NCBI GenBank assembly: GCA_009667805.1
Contig: CM019063.1
Span: 193,296,954 to 193,360,953 of the forward strand
Reading direction: 5' to 3'
Length of the DNA: 64,000 nucleotides
DNA from: Leptobrachium leishanense
Taxonomy: Eukaryota > Chordata > Amphibia > Anura > Megophryidae
Shown here: positions 1-11,903 of the stretch, one piece after another
Layout of the letters: each line of letters begins with the position of its first letter
Numbering within the stretch: the stretch's first letter is position 1
Position numbers and translations under genes: made by a program
Notes under the pieces: generated by a model
Told to the model about the DNA's origin: nothing
Database searches by the model: none
Seen by the model: only the letters and a program-made list of their open reading frames with translations

Positions 1-112
1 ATACTTGGTAAAATAAATATTAAGATGATAAAACTTCTCAAACCTCCACCTGTTAAGTGCCCCTTGATTCTGCCGAACCTACTGTCCATGTTCTTCGTTG
101 GAGGGTCCTAAC

Positions 113-261
113 ACATTGATGTAGGTCAAGACGGTACACCTTGGCACGCCAGATGTTTCTAAACTGCATATACCATGATGCTATACCAGGCTGTTGTGTG
201 ACTATGCATCATGGGACATGTAATTCCGAAACATCTGGCATGCCAAGGTTTGCCATCACTG
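113..261. repeat. hAT-like palindromic MITE (CAGTGATGGCAAACC type)
   Basis: The right end reads, on the minus strand, CAGTGATGGCAAACCTTGGC, and the left part carries the matching TTGGCACGCCAGATGTTTC arm. The two arms meet around a GCATCATGGGA centre. A fragment of the same family occurs at 17995-18052. Such short non-autonomous hAT elements are common in frogs. The left boundary is approximate and I saw no clear 8-bp target duplication. Confidence 0.55.
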
Positions 262-2569
262 ATATAGGGTCTAGTCACCAACCACACTATACGATTTTTT
301 TGAATCCTTTAAGATGTCTTGCCAGATTAGGATGTGAATTTATAAGAAGGCAGATTCTGCCATGATGTGTATAATATTTCATACCAAGCTGTATGATCTT
401 GGCCAAGACAACTAGCCACAAGCCAGTGTTTATAGATAATAGAGAGCAGGTAAGAGCTGTCAGTGTGGGACCGCGACATGGCCAGAATACCTTCGGAAGA
501 GCAAAGACCTAAAGATTTGTCGTCTCTAAACATTTTACCCTTGGACATCAAAGTCTCACAATTTTGCCCTATGACATCAGAAATTCTTTAGGATGCCAGA
601 AACTTGTCTCATATGTAAAAAAAATAAAAAAAAATTAAAATAGATATATAATTGATCATGGCCAAAATTCTACAGTGTGAACTGGACAGGAGTATGCAAA
701 TAGAAAGACAGGAGTGCCTGAGCTTGGAGGAAAGGTGGATAGCCCTAAAAAATAATCAGAAAGAAAATAAACATACCCAGGTGAATGTGGTATGATGTAC
801 CTTTGTGCCGGTAAAAGGATAATTCTCAACAGGATGGCCGCAATGGCCTATATATAAATTGGTGTGAACAAGGATTAAAAATTAACTTTAAATAGAATAC
901 TATAAAAAGAATCCACAGATGCTGATAGAACAAGACAAGACGTAAATATAAGGAATTGGGGTATAGATAAGGCCCCTTGGCTATCAGGCACATACACATT
1001 AGCACAGCACCCCAGTATGTAGAGAGTAGTTAATCTGTCGAGCAGAAAAGGAAACAACGGGCCTTCGAGGGTCCGTAATATATATATATGAAAGAGCGAA
1101 AGGAAAACTCAAGGGTGTGCTGTGCTTGGTAAAGCAAAAGGAAATAATGCAGTAGACAGATCTGTTATAAACTGGGAAACAATGTTTCCAGACCGTCCCT
1201 TGCTGTATGAGGAAAGGGCAAATGCTAAGCAGATTATGGCGCCCCTATACCTGTAATAACAATGCAAAGAGCCACAATTTAGAATTCACGGCCAGAGGTC
1301 CAGAGTTGCAGCAGCACATTTGAGGATAAGTGCAGAACAGCTACAAAAAAATATAAAAACGTTAAAGAAGGATTGCGCATGGTTGACTGCTTTGGAGATG
1401 CAGTCAGCCAAATATTTTAAATTCGGCGCGTTTCCCGTTAAAGTAAAAGATCAGAAACGGCTTCATCACGAAGCAAAACCTTCATGGTGGTGGAGAGGTG
1501 TGAACTGTGCTTAAGTCACACAGCGTTGGATATACTTTGGCAATCACTTCATCGTTGTTTCCTCCTCGGTTTCTGTAAAAGTTGCAAAAGAGTTCAATGA
1601 GAAAAGCTACTTTAAGACCGGAATAAATGGTGAGACACTGGAAAATAGAGAACAGACTCCGACTTCTATTACACAGGAATAAAAGAGGTAATGTTGTTTG
1701 CTTCATTTTAACCTGCCGCTGTTGAGTTTTTGTTCTCCGTGTGTTTTCTCTTATCTTTTTTGTTATTTACAATCACAGTGAACTTCAGCGAAACGCCAGT
1801 GCTTAGTGAATATTAACCCCTTGTATGTCGCTGCACTGTCATGCAGCCCTGCAATTCCATTTAGTTATTGCTTCTGCAAAATGTATAAACTGGCCTTTGC
1901 TTTACCCCCCCCCCCATTAACATCAGACAGACATTAAAAGAAAAAGACCATCCTGTAGTTTTAATAACAAACACGAAGTGAAAGGTGCCCCACAATCTTG
2001 GAGTTTCAGATGAGCAACTGTAGATGGAGATGTGCATTTTGAATGTCCATGCTTCATTTTCTGTGTAATATAGTTATATGTTGATGTATTCATTTAATGC
2101 AGTGGATATTTGATTGTAAAGACATGATGGTTTGTTTGGTCATACCAGGTCAGTGAGTAACCAAGAGGCTGGAGGACAATGCTGACTGGTTTATCAGATT
2201 TGATTGATCTTCAATGCTAAACGTCACTTGGTGTTCCAGTTTTAAGTGATGATTGTGTCCTCTGAATGACATAATGTGTTAACTGAGCAATGAATGGTGT
2301 GTGGTATATGTATACATGAGTGCCACAGGCAGGCCCAGGCTGTATCTTTATGGTGTGCACACATGGATCGCTTATTAAGTGACTGTAATTATTTATTTTG
2401 CAATCTGTCATGATATTCATCCAGAACCAGCTAAATTGTACCAAATCACCAGCACCCTTTTTGCTCATTCTCGATATGACTGCTAAAAGATGTAGTTCTT
2501 TTCCTGGCCATGACAGGTGATTCAGCAATATTTAGCATTTTACTATCTCTTTGGCACTTGATGGGTTAA
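262..2569. other. intergenic stretch, no recognisable gene
   Basis: Only short ORFs without recognisable domains are present. There is a short (AT)n run near 1078-1088 and a C-run near 1906-1915. I see no exon-like conservation, transposase or RNA gene here. Confidence 0.5.
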
Positions 2570-2633
2570 TTGGGATGGAACCCATGAGTTTATGATTTTA
2601 ATATTTGGTCTGCATTGCTTCGTAGGTGTATAA

Positions 2634-3409
2634 ATGTATACTTGGTTCCAGCGCACCGTAGTGGCAAACGATGTGGAAACTAACCCTGGTCCTATAGGTG
2701 ACACAACCTTTAGTCTCCCCACTAAAAAAGGCCTCTCATTTGTGCACTGTAACATCCGCAGTTTACTCCCTAAATTGGATGAGCTTCAGTCTTGGTGTTG
2801 TTATTACAAACCCAAAATCATTGTGCTCACAGAGTCATGGTTAACCCCAAAAGTACCAGACTCTGCCATATCAATACAGGGGTATTCATGTTTTAGAAAA
2901 GACAGAGCAAAGAGAGGAGGGGGAATTGTTATTTATGTTGAGGAGTCCATAAAGTTCACCCCCTTACAGACTTCTAGCTCTCCTGTCACCTTTGATTTCT
3001 TCTCTGGTATAATTGAGATCCCATTCAGTAAATCAATCATTGTTGCTGGGTTCTATCGCCCACCGAGCTCTCCAGTGCACTCCCTCTCTGACATATCTCA
3101 AATCCTTAATAACCTACTTGCCCAAAACAAAAAAGTGAACTGCTGGTCCTTGGCGATTTTAATACAGATTGGCTAAATCCTAAAAAAAATAAACACTGCT
3201 CGCTGTTTAAAACTTTGCAGCTAACTCAATTAATCTCCTCCCCCACTCGCATTAATATGAAAAGCCCCAACCATACCTTGTTGGACTGGATTCTCTCCTC
3301 ATCTCCTGATAGAATACAGGAGGCAGGCGTGCTTGCTAATAGCTTTAGTGACCATTGTCTAGTGTACTGCGTGCGCAAAATTAAGGCCTTGAAATCTTCC
3401 CAAAGGTAA
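2634..3409 (+). pseudogene. LINE APE-type endonuclease domain, frameshifted
   Basis: This is the N-terminal part of the LINE polyprotein, which would nick target DNA for target-primed reverse transcription. Visible apurinic-endonuclease motifs in order are HCNIRSLLPK, LTESWLTP, RGGGIVIYV, GFYRPPSSP and, after a shift near 3145, LVLGDFN, then LLDWILSS and SFSDHCLVY. The reading frame changes near 3145, inside the GDFN motif, and again near 3405, so no intact protein is made. The first ATG (2634) follows a TAA in the same frame. A 2A-like motif sits at residues 13-20. Confidence 0.85.
2670..2693 (+). other. 2A-like ribosome-skipping motif DVETNPGP
   Basis: Codons 2670-2693 read D-V-E-T-N-P-G-P, matching the 2A consensus D(V/I)ExNPGP, with N in place of the usual G just before it. 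2A-like motifs at the N terminus of APE-type LINE proteins are known. In such elements they release the upstream peptide co-translationally. The upstream sequence visible here is only 12 residues after an in-frame stop, so the native leader is lost. Confidence 0.75.
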
Positions 3410-5590
3410 TAACCACCAGGTCTTTCAAGAAATTTATTCTTGAATCCTTCCTAAGTGATCTCAAACAGCTCCCCTGGTACAGGCTAAACCTAATCCCAGA
3501 CCTAGACTGTGCAGTTGAATACTTTCAGTCTGAGCTCCTGCAAGTCTGGAATTCCCATGCCCCGCTGCGTAAAGTGCGAGTAAAAGGGACTCATCTCCCC
3601 TGGGTTACAGCTGATCTTACACTAATGTACCAGCTTAGAGATTCACGGTGGTCAAATTTCAAGAGTACTGGTTCCATGAACGATCACTACGAATACCGAA
3701 AATGTCGGAATGAATGCACAAAACAAACAAAAATGGCCAAAGCCCATTACTTCAATGAAAATCTAAACAATAACATCTCAAACCCTAGAAACTTTTGGAG
3801 AACCATAAGTAACATACAAGCACCCCCAGTCCACTCCCAGCCAGCTGCTGTCAAAGTAAACAACCAAACCCTGCAACACCCGCTAGATGTAGCAAATGCC
3901 TTTAATGATTATTTTGTTGGATGTGCCACCACTTTGATTGCCAAGGTAGGAAATGACATGCAATCAGAGAGGCCTCATGCAGGTCAGGCCCCAACAACTG
4001 TGCAAAGTCCCTGTATCACACAGGAATTCAGTTTTAGACCAGTGCCTGTCAGTGTCGTTACTAAACTTCTCCGTAAGCAAAAAATGAAATACCAGTCTGG
4101 ACCTGATCAAATACCAGCAATGCTGCTGAAAATCAGTGCGCCAGCAATTGCAAATCCAGTCGCAACCCTAATAAATGAGTCACTGGCAACTGGTTACATA
4201 CCCAAGCTCTGGAAGACTGCAAGAGTGGTACCTATCCATAAAAGTGGGGACAGTACTTTGGTATCCAACTACCGTCCGATATCGTTGCTCCCTGTAATGT
4301 CAAAAGTCTTGGAAAAATGTGTCTACACACAATTACGTGATTATTATCAATATTGGAACTACTTAACCCCGGATCAATCAGGCTTTCGACCAAATCACTC
4401 AACCACAACCGCCCTTTTAAAAGTCTGCAATGATATCCAAGCTGGGATGGAACAAGGAAACCTAACTGGAGCCATCTTCCTTGATTTTGCCAAGGCCTTT
4501 GACACGGTAGACCATGGCATCTTGTTAGAAAAACTTAAAAACTCTGGCATTGGTGATCGCACGCTAACCTGGTTTCAATCATATGTATCCGACCGATCAC
4601 AATATGTGTCAATTTCTGGCAGCTCCTCCCTCCCGCTCCCAGTCACTTGCGGTGTACCCCAAGGCTCAGTACTAGGCCCCCTGCTATTCACAATATTCAT
4701 AAATGATCTGCCCAACGTCTGCAAAGCCTCAACTGTACACATGTACGCAGACGACACCGTAATCTATACCAGCAAACCAAATCTCCGCAGCTGGAGGCCG
4801 TGCTGCAAGAACAATTCACAGAGGTAGAAAAGTGGATCAAAAACAACAAACTTTTTTTAAATACTGACAAAACTGTAACGATGCTCTTTGGAACAGCACC
4901 TAAACTACACAAATTGCAAAATCCCCATCTATGTGTTGGGACAATATCAAATGGCACACTGACCACAGTCACTTCTCTCAAATATCTAGGTATGTGGTTG
5001 GACCCTAATCTATCCTTTGGCCCCCACATCGAAAAACTCTCATCTAAACTTTACCCCAAACTAGGTGCCCTGTACAGAAACAAATCCTGCCTGAGTCCCG
5101 CGGTAAGAAAGCAGATTGTACCGCAAATGCTTATGCCGGCTATTGATTACGGAGATGTAGTGTATGCAGCCGCCCCGCAAACACACCTTCATAAACTTAC
5201 TACACTGTATAACTCATTCTGCCGCTTTGCGCTACAATGTAACTACATGACCCACCATTGTGACATGTTAAAACAGCTAAACTGGCCATCGCTAGAATCC
5301 AGACGCACCCTTCACCTTTCCAGCCTGGTGTTTAAGAGCATCTCTGGGAAGCTGCCACCCTACCTGAATAGACTGCTTCCCCAGCAGCTCCCTCATCCTA
5401 TAACCTCCGATCCAGGACCAGCACCTTACTTGCAATACCACAATACAAAAAGACAGTGGCTCGGTCCTCATTTTCCTACAGAGCACCACAATTATGGAAT
5501 AACCTCCCAGACACCATCAAATCTTCCAGTCTTAAGTCACTCAAAATTTCCCTGTTAACATACCTCAATACAGAATGCACCTGTAAACAT
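3410..5590 (+). pseudogene. LINE reverse transcriptase and C-terminal region, frameshifted
   Basis: The reverse transcriptase copies element RNA at the nicked target. The main open segment (3574-4827) shows [77 protein letters not shown] and the catalytic YADDTVIY. A one-base shift near 4785 moves the frame to 4800-5558 (FTEVEKWIKNNKLFLNTDKT, then YLGMWLDPNL). Another near 5450 moves it to the RAPQLWNNLPDTI end typical of CR1/L2/Rex elements. It is followed within 10 bases by the family A MITE inserted in the 3' UTR. Confidence 0.9.
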
Positions 5591-5598
5591 GTAACCTA

Positions 5599-6521
5599 CA
5601 GGGTTATCCAAAGAGATCCGAATTGCTGGAGAAAGGTAACCGAATGCTGAAAATCAGTGTTCGGTTACCTTTCCTGGCCATTCGACTATCCAGAGAGCAG
5701 GCAATTCGCCAAATCCTAGCGAATTGCCTGCACATACGGTGCCTGTTCGGTGCCTGTTCGAGGGCAGTGAAATCCCCATAGAGAAGCACTGCTTCGGCTA
5801 TTCAGAGAACACAAACCAGCAGTGAAAGGTTCCCCTAATGCCCTGCCATTCGGTGGTTTAATTCGGCAGGTTTATTCAGGAGAATCCCATAGACTTCAAT
5901 GTTAAAAATATTCCCGTTTTAATTCAATATCTAATAAACCGTTCATTATAAAATTCTGCAGCAAAAAGTCTCTTTATTTATAGATTTTTTAGGATACTTT
6001 AAGCATTTTTCTGATATTTTTTTTTTTTTTTAAAAAGTCCGATTTTTTTTTTTTTTTTTTTTCAGTTTGCTTATTTTTTTTGTAACAGCCCTCTTTATTA
6101 TCATTCCCTGGACCTCCTGTGAAAATTTCAGACATTTTCGCTCAGTAGTTTCTTTGCAAACAGCGTTTCATTTTCCCAGATTCATACAAATGGTTTTTCT
6201 AATTTATTCACTGCCTCCTCTACGTCACAGCTGCTTCGGCTCTGTGTGATTCGGCTCCTTTTCGGCTCCTTTTCGGCTCCTGTTCGGCTCCTGTTCGGCT
6301 TCTTCAAAGGTTAATCCAGATGTTTTTGCTTGTTTTCAGCGTGCATTCGGTTAGTGTTCGTCAGGTTTTCGGCAGCTTTTCCCTGCAATTCGGGGACCCT
6401 GTGGTGCTTGCTGAATACACCGCAGGGTCACCGAAATGCAATCGGCAAAAGGAACCGAATTGAAGAGAACGAAAAGTCACCGAACGTGCGGTGACTTTTC
6501 GAATCTCTTTGGATAACCCTG
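5599..6521 (+). mobile_element. family A MITE, copy 1 (0.9 kb, multi-hairpin)
   Basis: The ends are inverted repeats beginning CAGGGTTATCCAAAGAGAT. The element contains four internal palindromes: a left-end hairpin (ggtaaccgaac...gttcggttacc), gcaattcgcc...gcgaattgc, gaccctgtgg...ccgcagggtc, and a right-end hairpin (gaaaagtcacc...ggtgacttttc). Poly-T tracts lie at 6021-6061. It interrupts the LINE 3' UTR. It has no transposase, and the short ORF at 6067-6249 is repeated in several copies and is not a gene. Confidence 0.85.
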
Positions 6522-6712
6522 ATAGTGACTATATTTCCTACATATTTATTTTCTGTTAATCTGTATATTTGTGTTGTTAATATCTTACATTGTATTACTT
6601 TGTATTTCTGTAAATGTAACACTTCAATGTACTTGAACCCAGGACATACTTGAAAACGAGAGAAATCTCAATGTATCCTTCCTGGTAAAATCCTTTATAA
6701 ATAAATAAATAA
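6522..6712 (+). mobile_element. 3' tail of the LINE, displaced by the MITE
   Basis: The sequence continues the LINE 3' UTR beyond the MITE and ends in an A-rich aaat/aaata tandem, as expected for CR1/L2/Rex-type tails. Its terminal ~60 bases match the solitary fragments at 40039-40092 (+) and 19052-19107 (-). Confidence 0.75.
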
Positions 6713-8289
6713 AATGTAGCTGAGTGCTTGCAGTATCATGGGGTAAAAGGGGAGAGTCGAAAGTTGGATCGTTTCCAACCTCTAATACAACTGATTATCT
6801 AATCAGAGCTGGTTGAGCAAAGGAGAGACCTTGACTGCTAAGGTCACTGTGTTTATAACCTCAGTGCCATCGCATACCTGACACAGGAGCATCGGTTACA
6901 GGCTATTAGTGAAGAGCATGGAAGGAGGAGGTGGGAATTTCATCTTTCTCCATGCTGCTGTCCTGGTTCTGAAAAATCCATGTGCAGAAACTTGTAGTTA
7001 TAGTATATGGATTGGACAGGTAGTTGAGATGACGTGTAGTTGGTGAGCTGTGCGGATGCTAGCAACGTGCCACTTCTTCAAGCTGCACCTCCTGGGTCTC
7101 CAAATAAAATGTCCTTAACAGGGGCAGATTGTAACACAGTCTCATTTGGCTGATATTAGAATATATTGATGTATTCCTTAGCGTGCACATAAAGTTTAGT
7201 AAGTCAAACGACTATTTTCCAGGTTTAGTTTTATCATACTAAGAGGACCCTTAACCCAGCACACCTTCGATCGTTTTCTGCCATCTGATGAGAGACAATG
7301 CCATAAATGAGCTACAGGTGCATGTGTATTCTAATACTTATACTTATTACAAATGTTTTTGCATAATGGCGCAATGACAAAGTAGCCCACAGCTGGTGGC
7401 AATGCCCTGCTATACCCATCTGCTCATGGTGTCTAGAGAGACCAGACATCTAAATTAATAATGAAGGTTCCCACAATGCATTTGGTTGGAGTTTGTGAAT
7501 GCAGGAGTGTTTATGTGGAGTGTCCGTAAACAGACAAATGCAGAAGTGTATTTTCATGCTCGCTTGGAGGGCTGGAATGTTTGTAATTGAGTTATAGAGT
7601 AGGTCGGAGCAGTGTGTGTCTTTATATAGAGGTCAGCGTTTGCAGAGTATATTTGTGAATTGGTTGGAGTATTTGTGTGCTGAAAACTTGTGATTTTTTT
7701 TTTCATTTTCATAACCCCAGTCAGCCTGTAGATATGTATCAGTTGATGGACCAACCACGAGCAGATCAGTGATCTTGAAAGATGGAATGATGGACAGATG
7801 ACCATTCCATCATATGAAGCCTCAGTCTGAGTGACACCTCGGACAGCAACCTATTTAGCTGAATCTTAAGGGTACTCTGCCTCTCACCCCAAATCTGCAT
7901 CTCTTCCATACCATTCCCCTTAAACTATGTTTCTTTCCTATCCATTTGGATCCTATTGTGCCTCTACCCTTTTCTTTATCTGTACGATGCCTCAGCCCAT
8001 ATCACCCTGGATAGAGTAACTTAGTTCTGAAATAATTTTTCACTGGATCTGTCCATTGTTTGAAGGTCCTGTTCAGTTATTTTATCTTATCTGTTTGGTT
8101 GTATGCAAAGGGGGTTGGGCCTTGACTGTATCTGTGTCTGTATGAATAAACTGGCATTCTGCTGTTTGATTTCCAACGGTGAGCCTCATTCGTTAGGCTG
8201 CGGTTAAAGTTTTGGGGAGCTGTTAGGAAAGATTGCTCCCGGTACTGTTACGTGGCAGAGAGCCAGCAGACGGAGGTACTTGGGGTACA
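6713..8289. other. intergenic stretch without recognised gene
   Basis: No domain-bearing ORF or transposon end could be assigned. The segment around 8143-8285 (aataaactggcattctgc, then a GC-richer stretch) has the look of an LTR poly(A)/U5 boundary. I found no paired LTR or coding part, so I do not call it. Confidence 0.4.
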
Positions 8290-9140
8290 GTCGCTCCATA
8301 ACGGTACCATATAAGTTGCTTGCTTGTGTGTTCTTCACTCCAAAGTGCATAACCTTGCATTTATCTACATTAAACTTCATCTATCTAAATATTTCCGCAG
8401 TAAAGTAACATCCTGCTCATATTGTATTACTTTTCCTAGTTTTGTGTCATCTGCAAACACTGATACATGACTTTTGATGCATATTTCAAGGTCATTTACA
8501 AATAAATTGAATAGAATTGGTCCTATAACAGACCCTTGAGGGACCCAACTTACCACTGGTGTCCATCTTAAAAATTTACCATTTATGACCACTCTCTGTA
8601 GCCTATCCAAAAACAAGTATTTTCATCTAGACCATTTTTTCTTAATTTGAATAGGAACCCTTTGTGCATAACTGTGAAAGCTTTGGCAAAATTCAAGTAC
8701 ATCACATCCACTGCGACCCCCCCCCTCCTGATCTATACTTCTACTTACTTCTCCATAGAATGCAATTAAGTTAGTCTGACATGATCTTTGTTTCATAAAC
8801 CCATGCTGATATTTGCTAATTACATTATACCTTCCAATGATTTCCTGAATTTTGTCCCTTAGTAACCCCTCAAATACTTTCCCAGCTACAGATGTTAAGC
8901 TCACAGGTCTATAATTCCCAGGCAGACATTTTTGAACCTTTCTTGAGTATAGGGACCACATCAGCTTTTCTCCAATCCTCTGGCACGATTCCTGAAAGAA
9001 AAGAATCATGAGAGATTAAAAACAGAGGTTTACATAATTCAACACATAGCTCCCTCAGTACTCGTGGGTGATCGCCATCTGGCCCTGGGGCTTTGGTCAC
9101 ATTCCCTTTGTTTGGTTGGCTCAAAAGGTGTTGCAGCAAC
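8290..9140 (-). pseudogene. CR1-like LINE reverse transcriptase fragment
   Basis: Read on the minus strand this is a truncated LINE RT. Motifs in order are KAPGPDGDHPRVLREL, PEDWRKADVVPILKKGSK, NYRPVSLTSVAGKVFEGLL, KYQHGFMKQRSCQTNLIAF, then VPQGSVIGPILFNLFVNDLE and VFADDTKLG. The catalytic box is FADD. Several frameshifts separate 8909-9139, 8623-9009 and 8377-8616, and the FAKAF region is damaged. Neither end is complete. The RT signature resembles chicken-type CR1 rather than the L2 copy at 29970-33600. Confidence 0.85.
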
Positions 9141-9192
9141 TAATCACTTTTACAATACTTCTCCTGTTCTTGTTAGCCAAACCTGACACTAT

Positions 9193-10989
9193 CAGGGTTA
9201 TTCAAAGAGCTTTGAATTGCTTGAGAAAGGTAACCGAACGCTGAAATTCACAGGGTTATCCAAAGAGATTCGAATTGCTTGAGAAAGGTAACCGAACGCT
9301 GAAAATCAGCCTTCGGTTACCTTTCCTGGCCATTCGGCTATCCAGAGAGCAGGCAATTCTCCAAATCCTGGCGAATTGCCTGAACATACGGTGCCTGTTC
9401 GGTCCCTGTTCGAGGGCAGTGAAATCCCCATCAAAAAGCACTGCTTCGGCTATTCAGAGAACACAAACCAGCAGTGAAAGGTTCCCCTAATGCCCTGCCA
9501 TTCGGTGGTTTAATTCGGCAAATTTATTCAGGAGAATCCCATAGACTTCAATGTTAAAAATATTCCCGTTTTAATTCAATATCTAATAAACCGTTCATTA
9601 TAAAATTCTGCAGCAAAAAGTCTCTTTATTTATTGATTTTTTAGGATACTTTAAGCATTTTTCTGAATTTTTTAAAAAAAAAATAAAAGTCCGATTTTTT
9701 TTTTTTTTTTTTTTCAGTTTGCTTATTTTTTTTGTAACAGCCCTCTTTATTATCATTTCCTGGATCTCCTGTGAAAATTTCAGACATTTTCGCTCAGTAG
9801 TTTCTTTGCAAACAGCGTTTCTTTTTCCCAGATTCATACAAATGGTTTTTCTAATTTATTCACCTCCCTCTGTCTACGTCACAGCTGCTTCGGCTCTGTG
9901 TGATTCGGCTCATGTTCGGCTCCTGTTCGGCTCCTCTTCGAAGGTTAATCCAGATGTTTTTGCTTGTTTTCAGCGTGCATTCGGTTAGTTTTCGGTGAGT
10001 TTACGGCAGCTTTTCCCTGCAATTCGGGGACCCTGTGGTGCTTGCTGAATACACCGCAGGGTCACCGAAATGCAATCGGCAAAAGGAACCGAATTGAAGA
10101 GAACGAAAAGTCACCGAACGTGCGGTGACTTTTCGAATCTCTTTGGATAACCCTGTCAGCGTTCGGTTACCTTTCCCGGCCATTCGGCTATCCAGAGAGC
10201 AGGCAATTCACCAAATCCTGGCGAATTGCCTGAACATACGGTGCCTGTTAGGTGCCTGTTCGAGGGCAGTGAAAACCCAATGAAAAGCACTGCTACAGCT
10301 ATTCAGAGAACACAAACCAGCAGTGAAAGGTTCCCCTAATGCCCTGCCATTCGGTGGTTTAATTCGGCAAGTTTATTCAGGAGAATCCCATAGGCTTCAA
10401 TGTTAAAAATATTCACGTTTTAATTCAATATCTAATAAACCGTTCATTATAAAATTCTGCAGTAAAGAGTCTCTTTATTTATAGATTTTTTTTAGGATAT
10501 TTTAAGCATTTTTCTTATTTTTTTTTTTTTTTTTAAGTTTACTTATTTTTTCTGTAACAGCCCTCTTTATTATCATTCCCTAGACCTCATATGTAAATTT
10601 CAGACATTTTCGCTCAGTAGTTTCTTTGCAAACAACGTTTTACTTTTCAATCATTCAAACTGTTTTCCTAATTTATTCACTGCCTCTTCTGCGTTGTCGG
10701 CTTTCTCCAGAGGCTTCGGCTGCGTGTGATCAGCTCCTGCTCGGGTTTTCCGTGGTATTCGGCAGGTTAATGCAGATGTTTTTGCGTGTTTTCGGCATGC
10801 ATTCGCTGGGTTTTGCGGTTCGTTTTCGTCAGGTGAGCGGCAGCTTTTCCCTGCAATTCGGGGACCCTGTGGTGCTTGCTGAATACACCGCAGGGTCACC
10901 GAAATGGGATCGGCAAAAGGAACCGAATTGAAGAAAACGAAAAGTCACCGAACGTGCGGTGACTTTTCGAATCTCTTTGAATAATCCTG
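9193..10989 (+). mobile_element. family A MITE, copy 2 (outer, interrupted by copy 3)
   Basis: The left 58 bases (9193-9250) end inside the left-terminal hairpin, and the element resumes at 10156 with tcagcgttcggttacc and runs to 10989. TAT flanks both outer ends (9190-9192 and 10990-10992). The copy is older than, and diverged from, the one inside it (for example its terminal ...AATCCTG). Confidence 0.85.
9251..10155 (+). mobile_element. family A MITE, copy 3 (inserted into copy 2)
   Basis: A complete 905-bp copy with CAGGGTTATCC...GGATAACCCTG ends sits in the left hairpin of copy 2. The target trinucleotide TCA is present on both sides (9248-9250 and 10156-10158), giving an apparent 3-bp target duplication. 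Its internal hairpins match copy 1 closely. Confidence 0.9.
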
Positions 10990-11903
10990 TATGACTTCCC
11001 TTTTTGTTTGGCTTCTGTCTGCTCCCTCCTCCATATCTTAAGTGGACATTCTAAATTGGTGGTCCTTACCTTCACATTGTTGTCTGGAGGGGGGGACGAG
11101 GCTACAAGCCCAGGATGCAGTGACACACACTGGAGGCGAAGATGTGATAAATTGGCAGGTTTTTTTGTTTGCTAGTGTTTTTCTGTTTATACTAAAAAAA
11201 ACAAAGGGCGAGGCTGGAATAGGGCTGACTAGGGACCACACTAGACAGACAGAATAGGAAGGGGGCTGACTAGGGAATACAGAACACAACAGACAGGTAG
11301 ACATGACAGGAACTGAACTGGACAACAGATGGACAGGGCAGGAACTGGGGTTAAGTCCATAATCATGCAGAAGTGAAGTCTCTATAAACAGGTTCTTGGT
11401 ATTCAAGGGTCTTTGGTACAGCAGGGCCTTAAGGTGAGGTATCCAAAAGGGAGATCTAGAAACAAAGTCCAGGGGAAAGCCAAATGTCGTGGGCAGTCGG
11501 AGAGCTAGCCGACTCAGTGAAACAAAGTCGAGGGTCTGTTATACATGAGTCACGAGAACAAGCTTTTTAGCTGACACTGACTAGAGAAACAGAAAAATGG
11601 AGAAAGCTGAAGCACTGCATTATGGTGCTCTACCCTTAAGGTGGGGATAGGGAGCACCTGTGGCTGCTGCAGTGCTTTCAGGAAAGGCCAGAACCCAGCA
11701 GGGCAAGGCATGAAATGTGCTTCCAATGTAGTTTTCATGAGGGGGGGGGCAGCACCACTTTTGGCTTTCTTGCCATGGCGGGTCTTTCTCTCATTGCTAG
11801 GGGGCATCTGGCAAAGGACGTGACACTTATAGCAATAGTTATAGCTGACCTTATATTGATGAGAACCAATGTATGTGAATTAAACTGTTTTTTTTTTCTC
11901 TGA
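10990..11903. other. spacer between MITE copies, no gene seen
   Basis: The stretch holds only short unsupported ORFs, some A/T runs and a G-run near 11741-11749. No transposon terminus or exon could be recognised. Confidence 0.4.

Larger units (their letters stand above)
2570..6712 (+). mobile_element. CR1/L2/Rex-group non-LTR retrotransposon, degenerate, split by a MITE
   Basis: One sense-oriented LINE can be followed from an endonuclease region (from 2634) through reverse transcriptase (3574-4827) and a C-terminal region (4800-5590). After an interrupting MITE at 5599-6521 comes a 3' tail at 6522-6712 that ends in an AAAT-type tandem (around 6690-6712). The tail sequence (cccaggacatacttgaaaa...tccttcctggtaaaat) recurs alone at 40039-40092 and inverted at 19052-19107, so it is a family 3' end. 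The 5' end is uncertain. An in-frame stop lies directly before the first ATG, so the copy is truncated or decayed there. Confidence 0.85.

Noticed and set aside
6067..6249. ORF MLIFFVTALFIII..., present in several places
   Set aside because: It lies in the A/T-rich interior of family A MITEs and changes or breaks between copies. It is repeat-derived rather than a gene.
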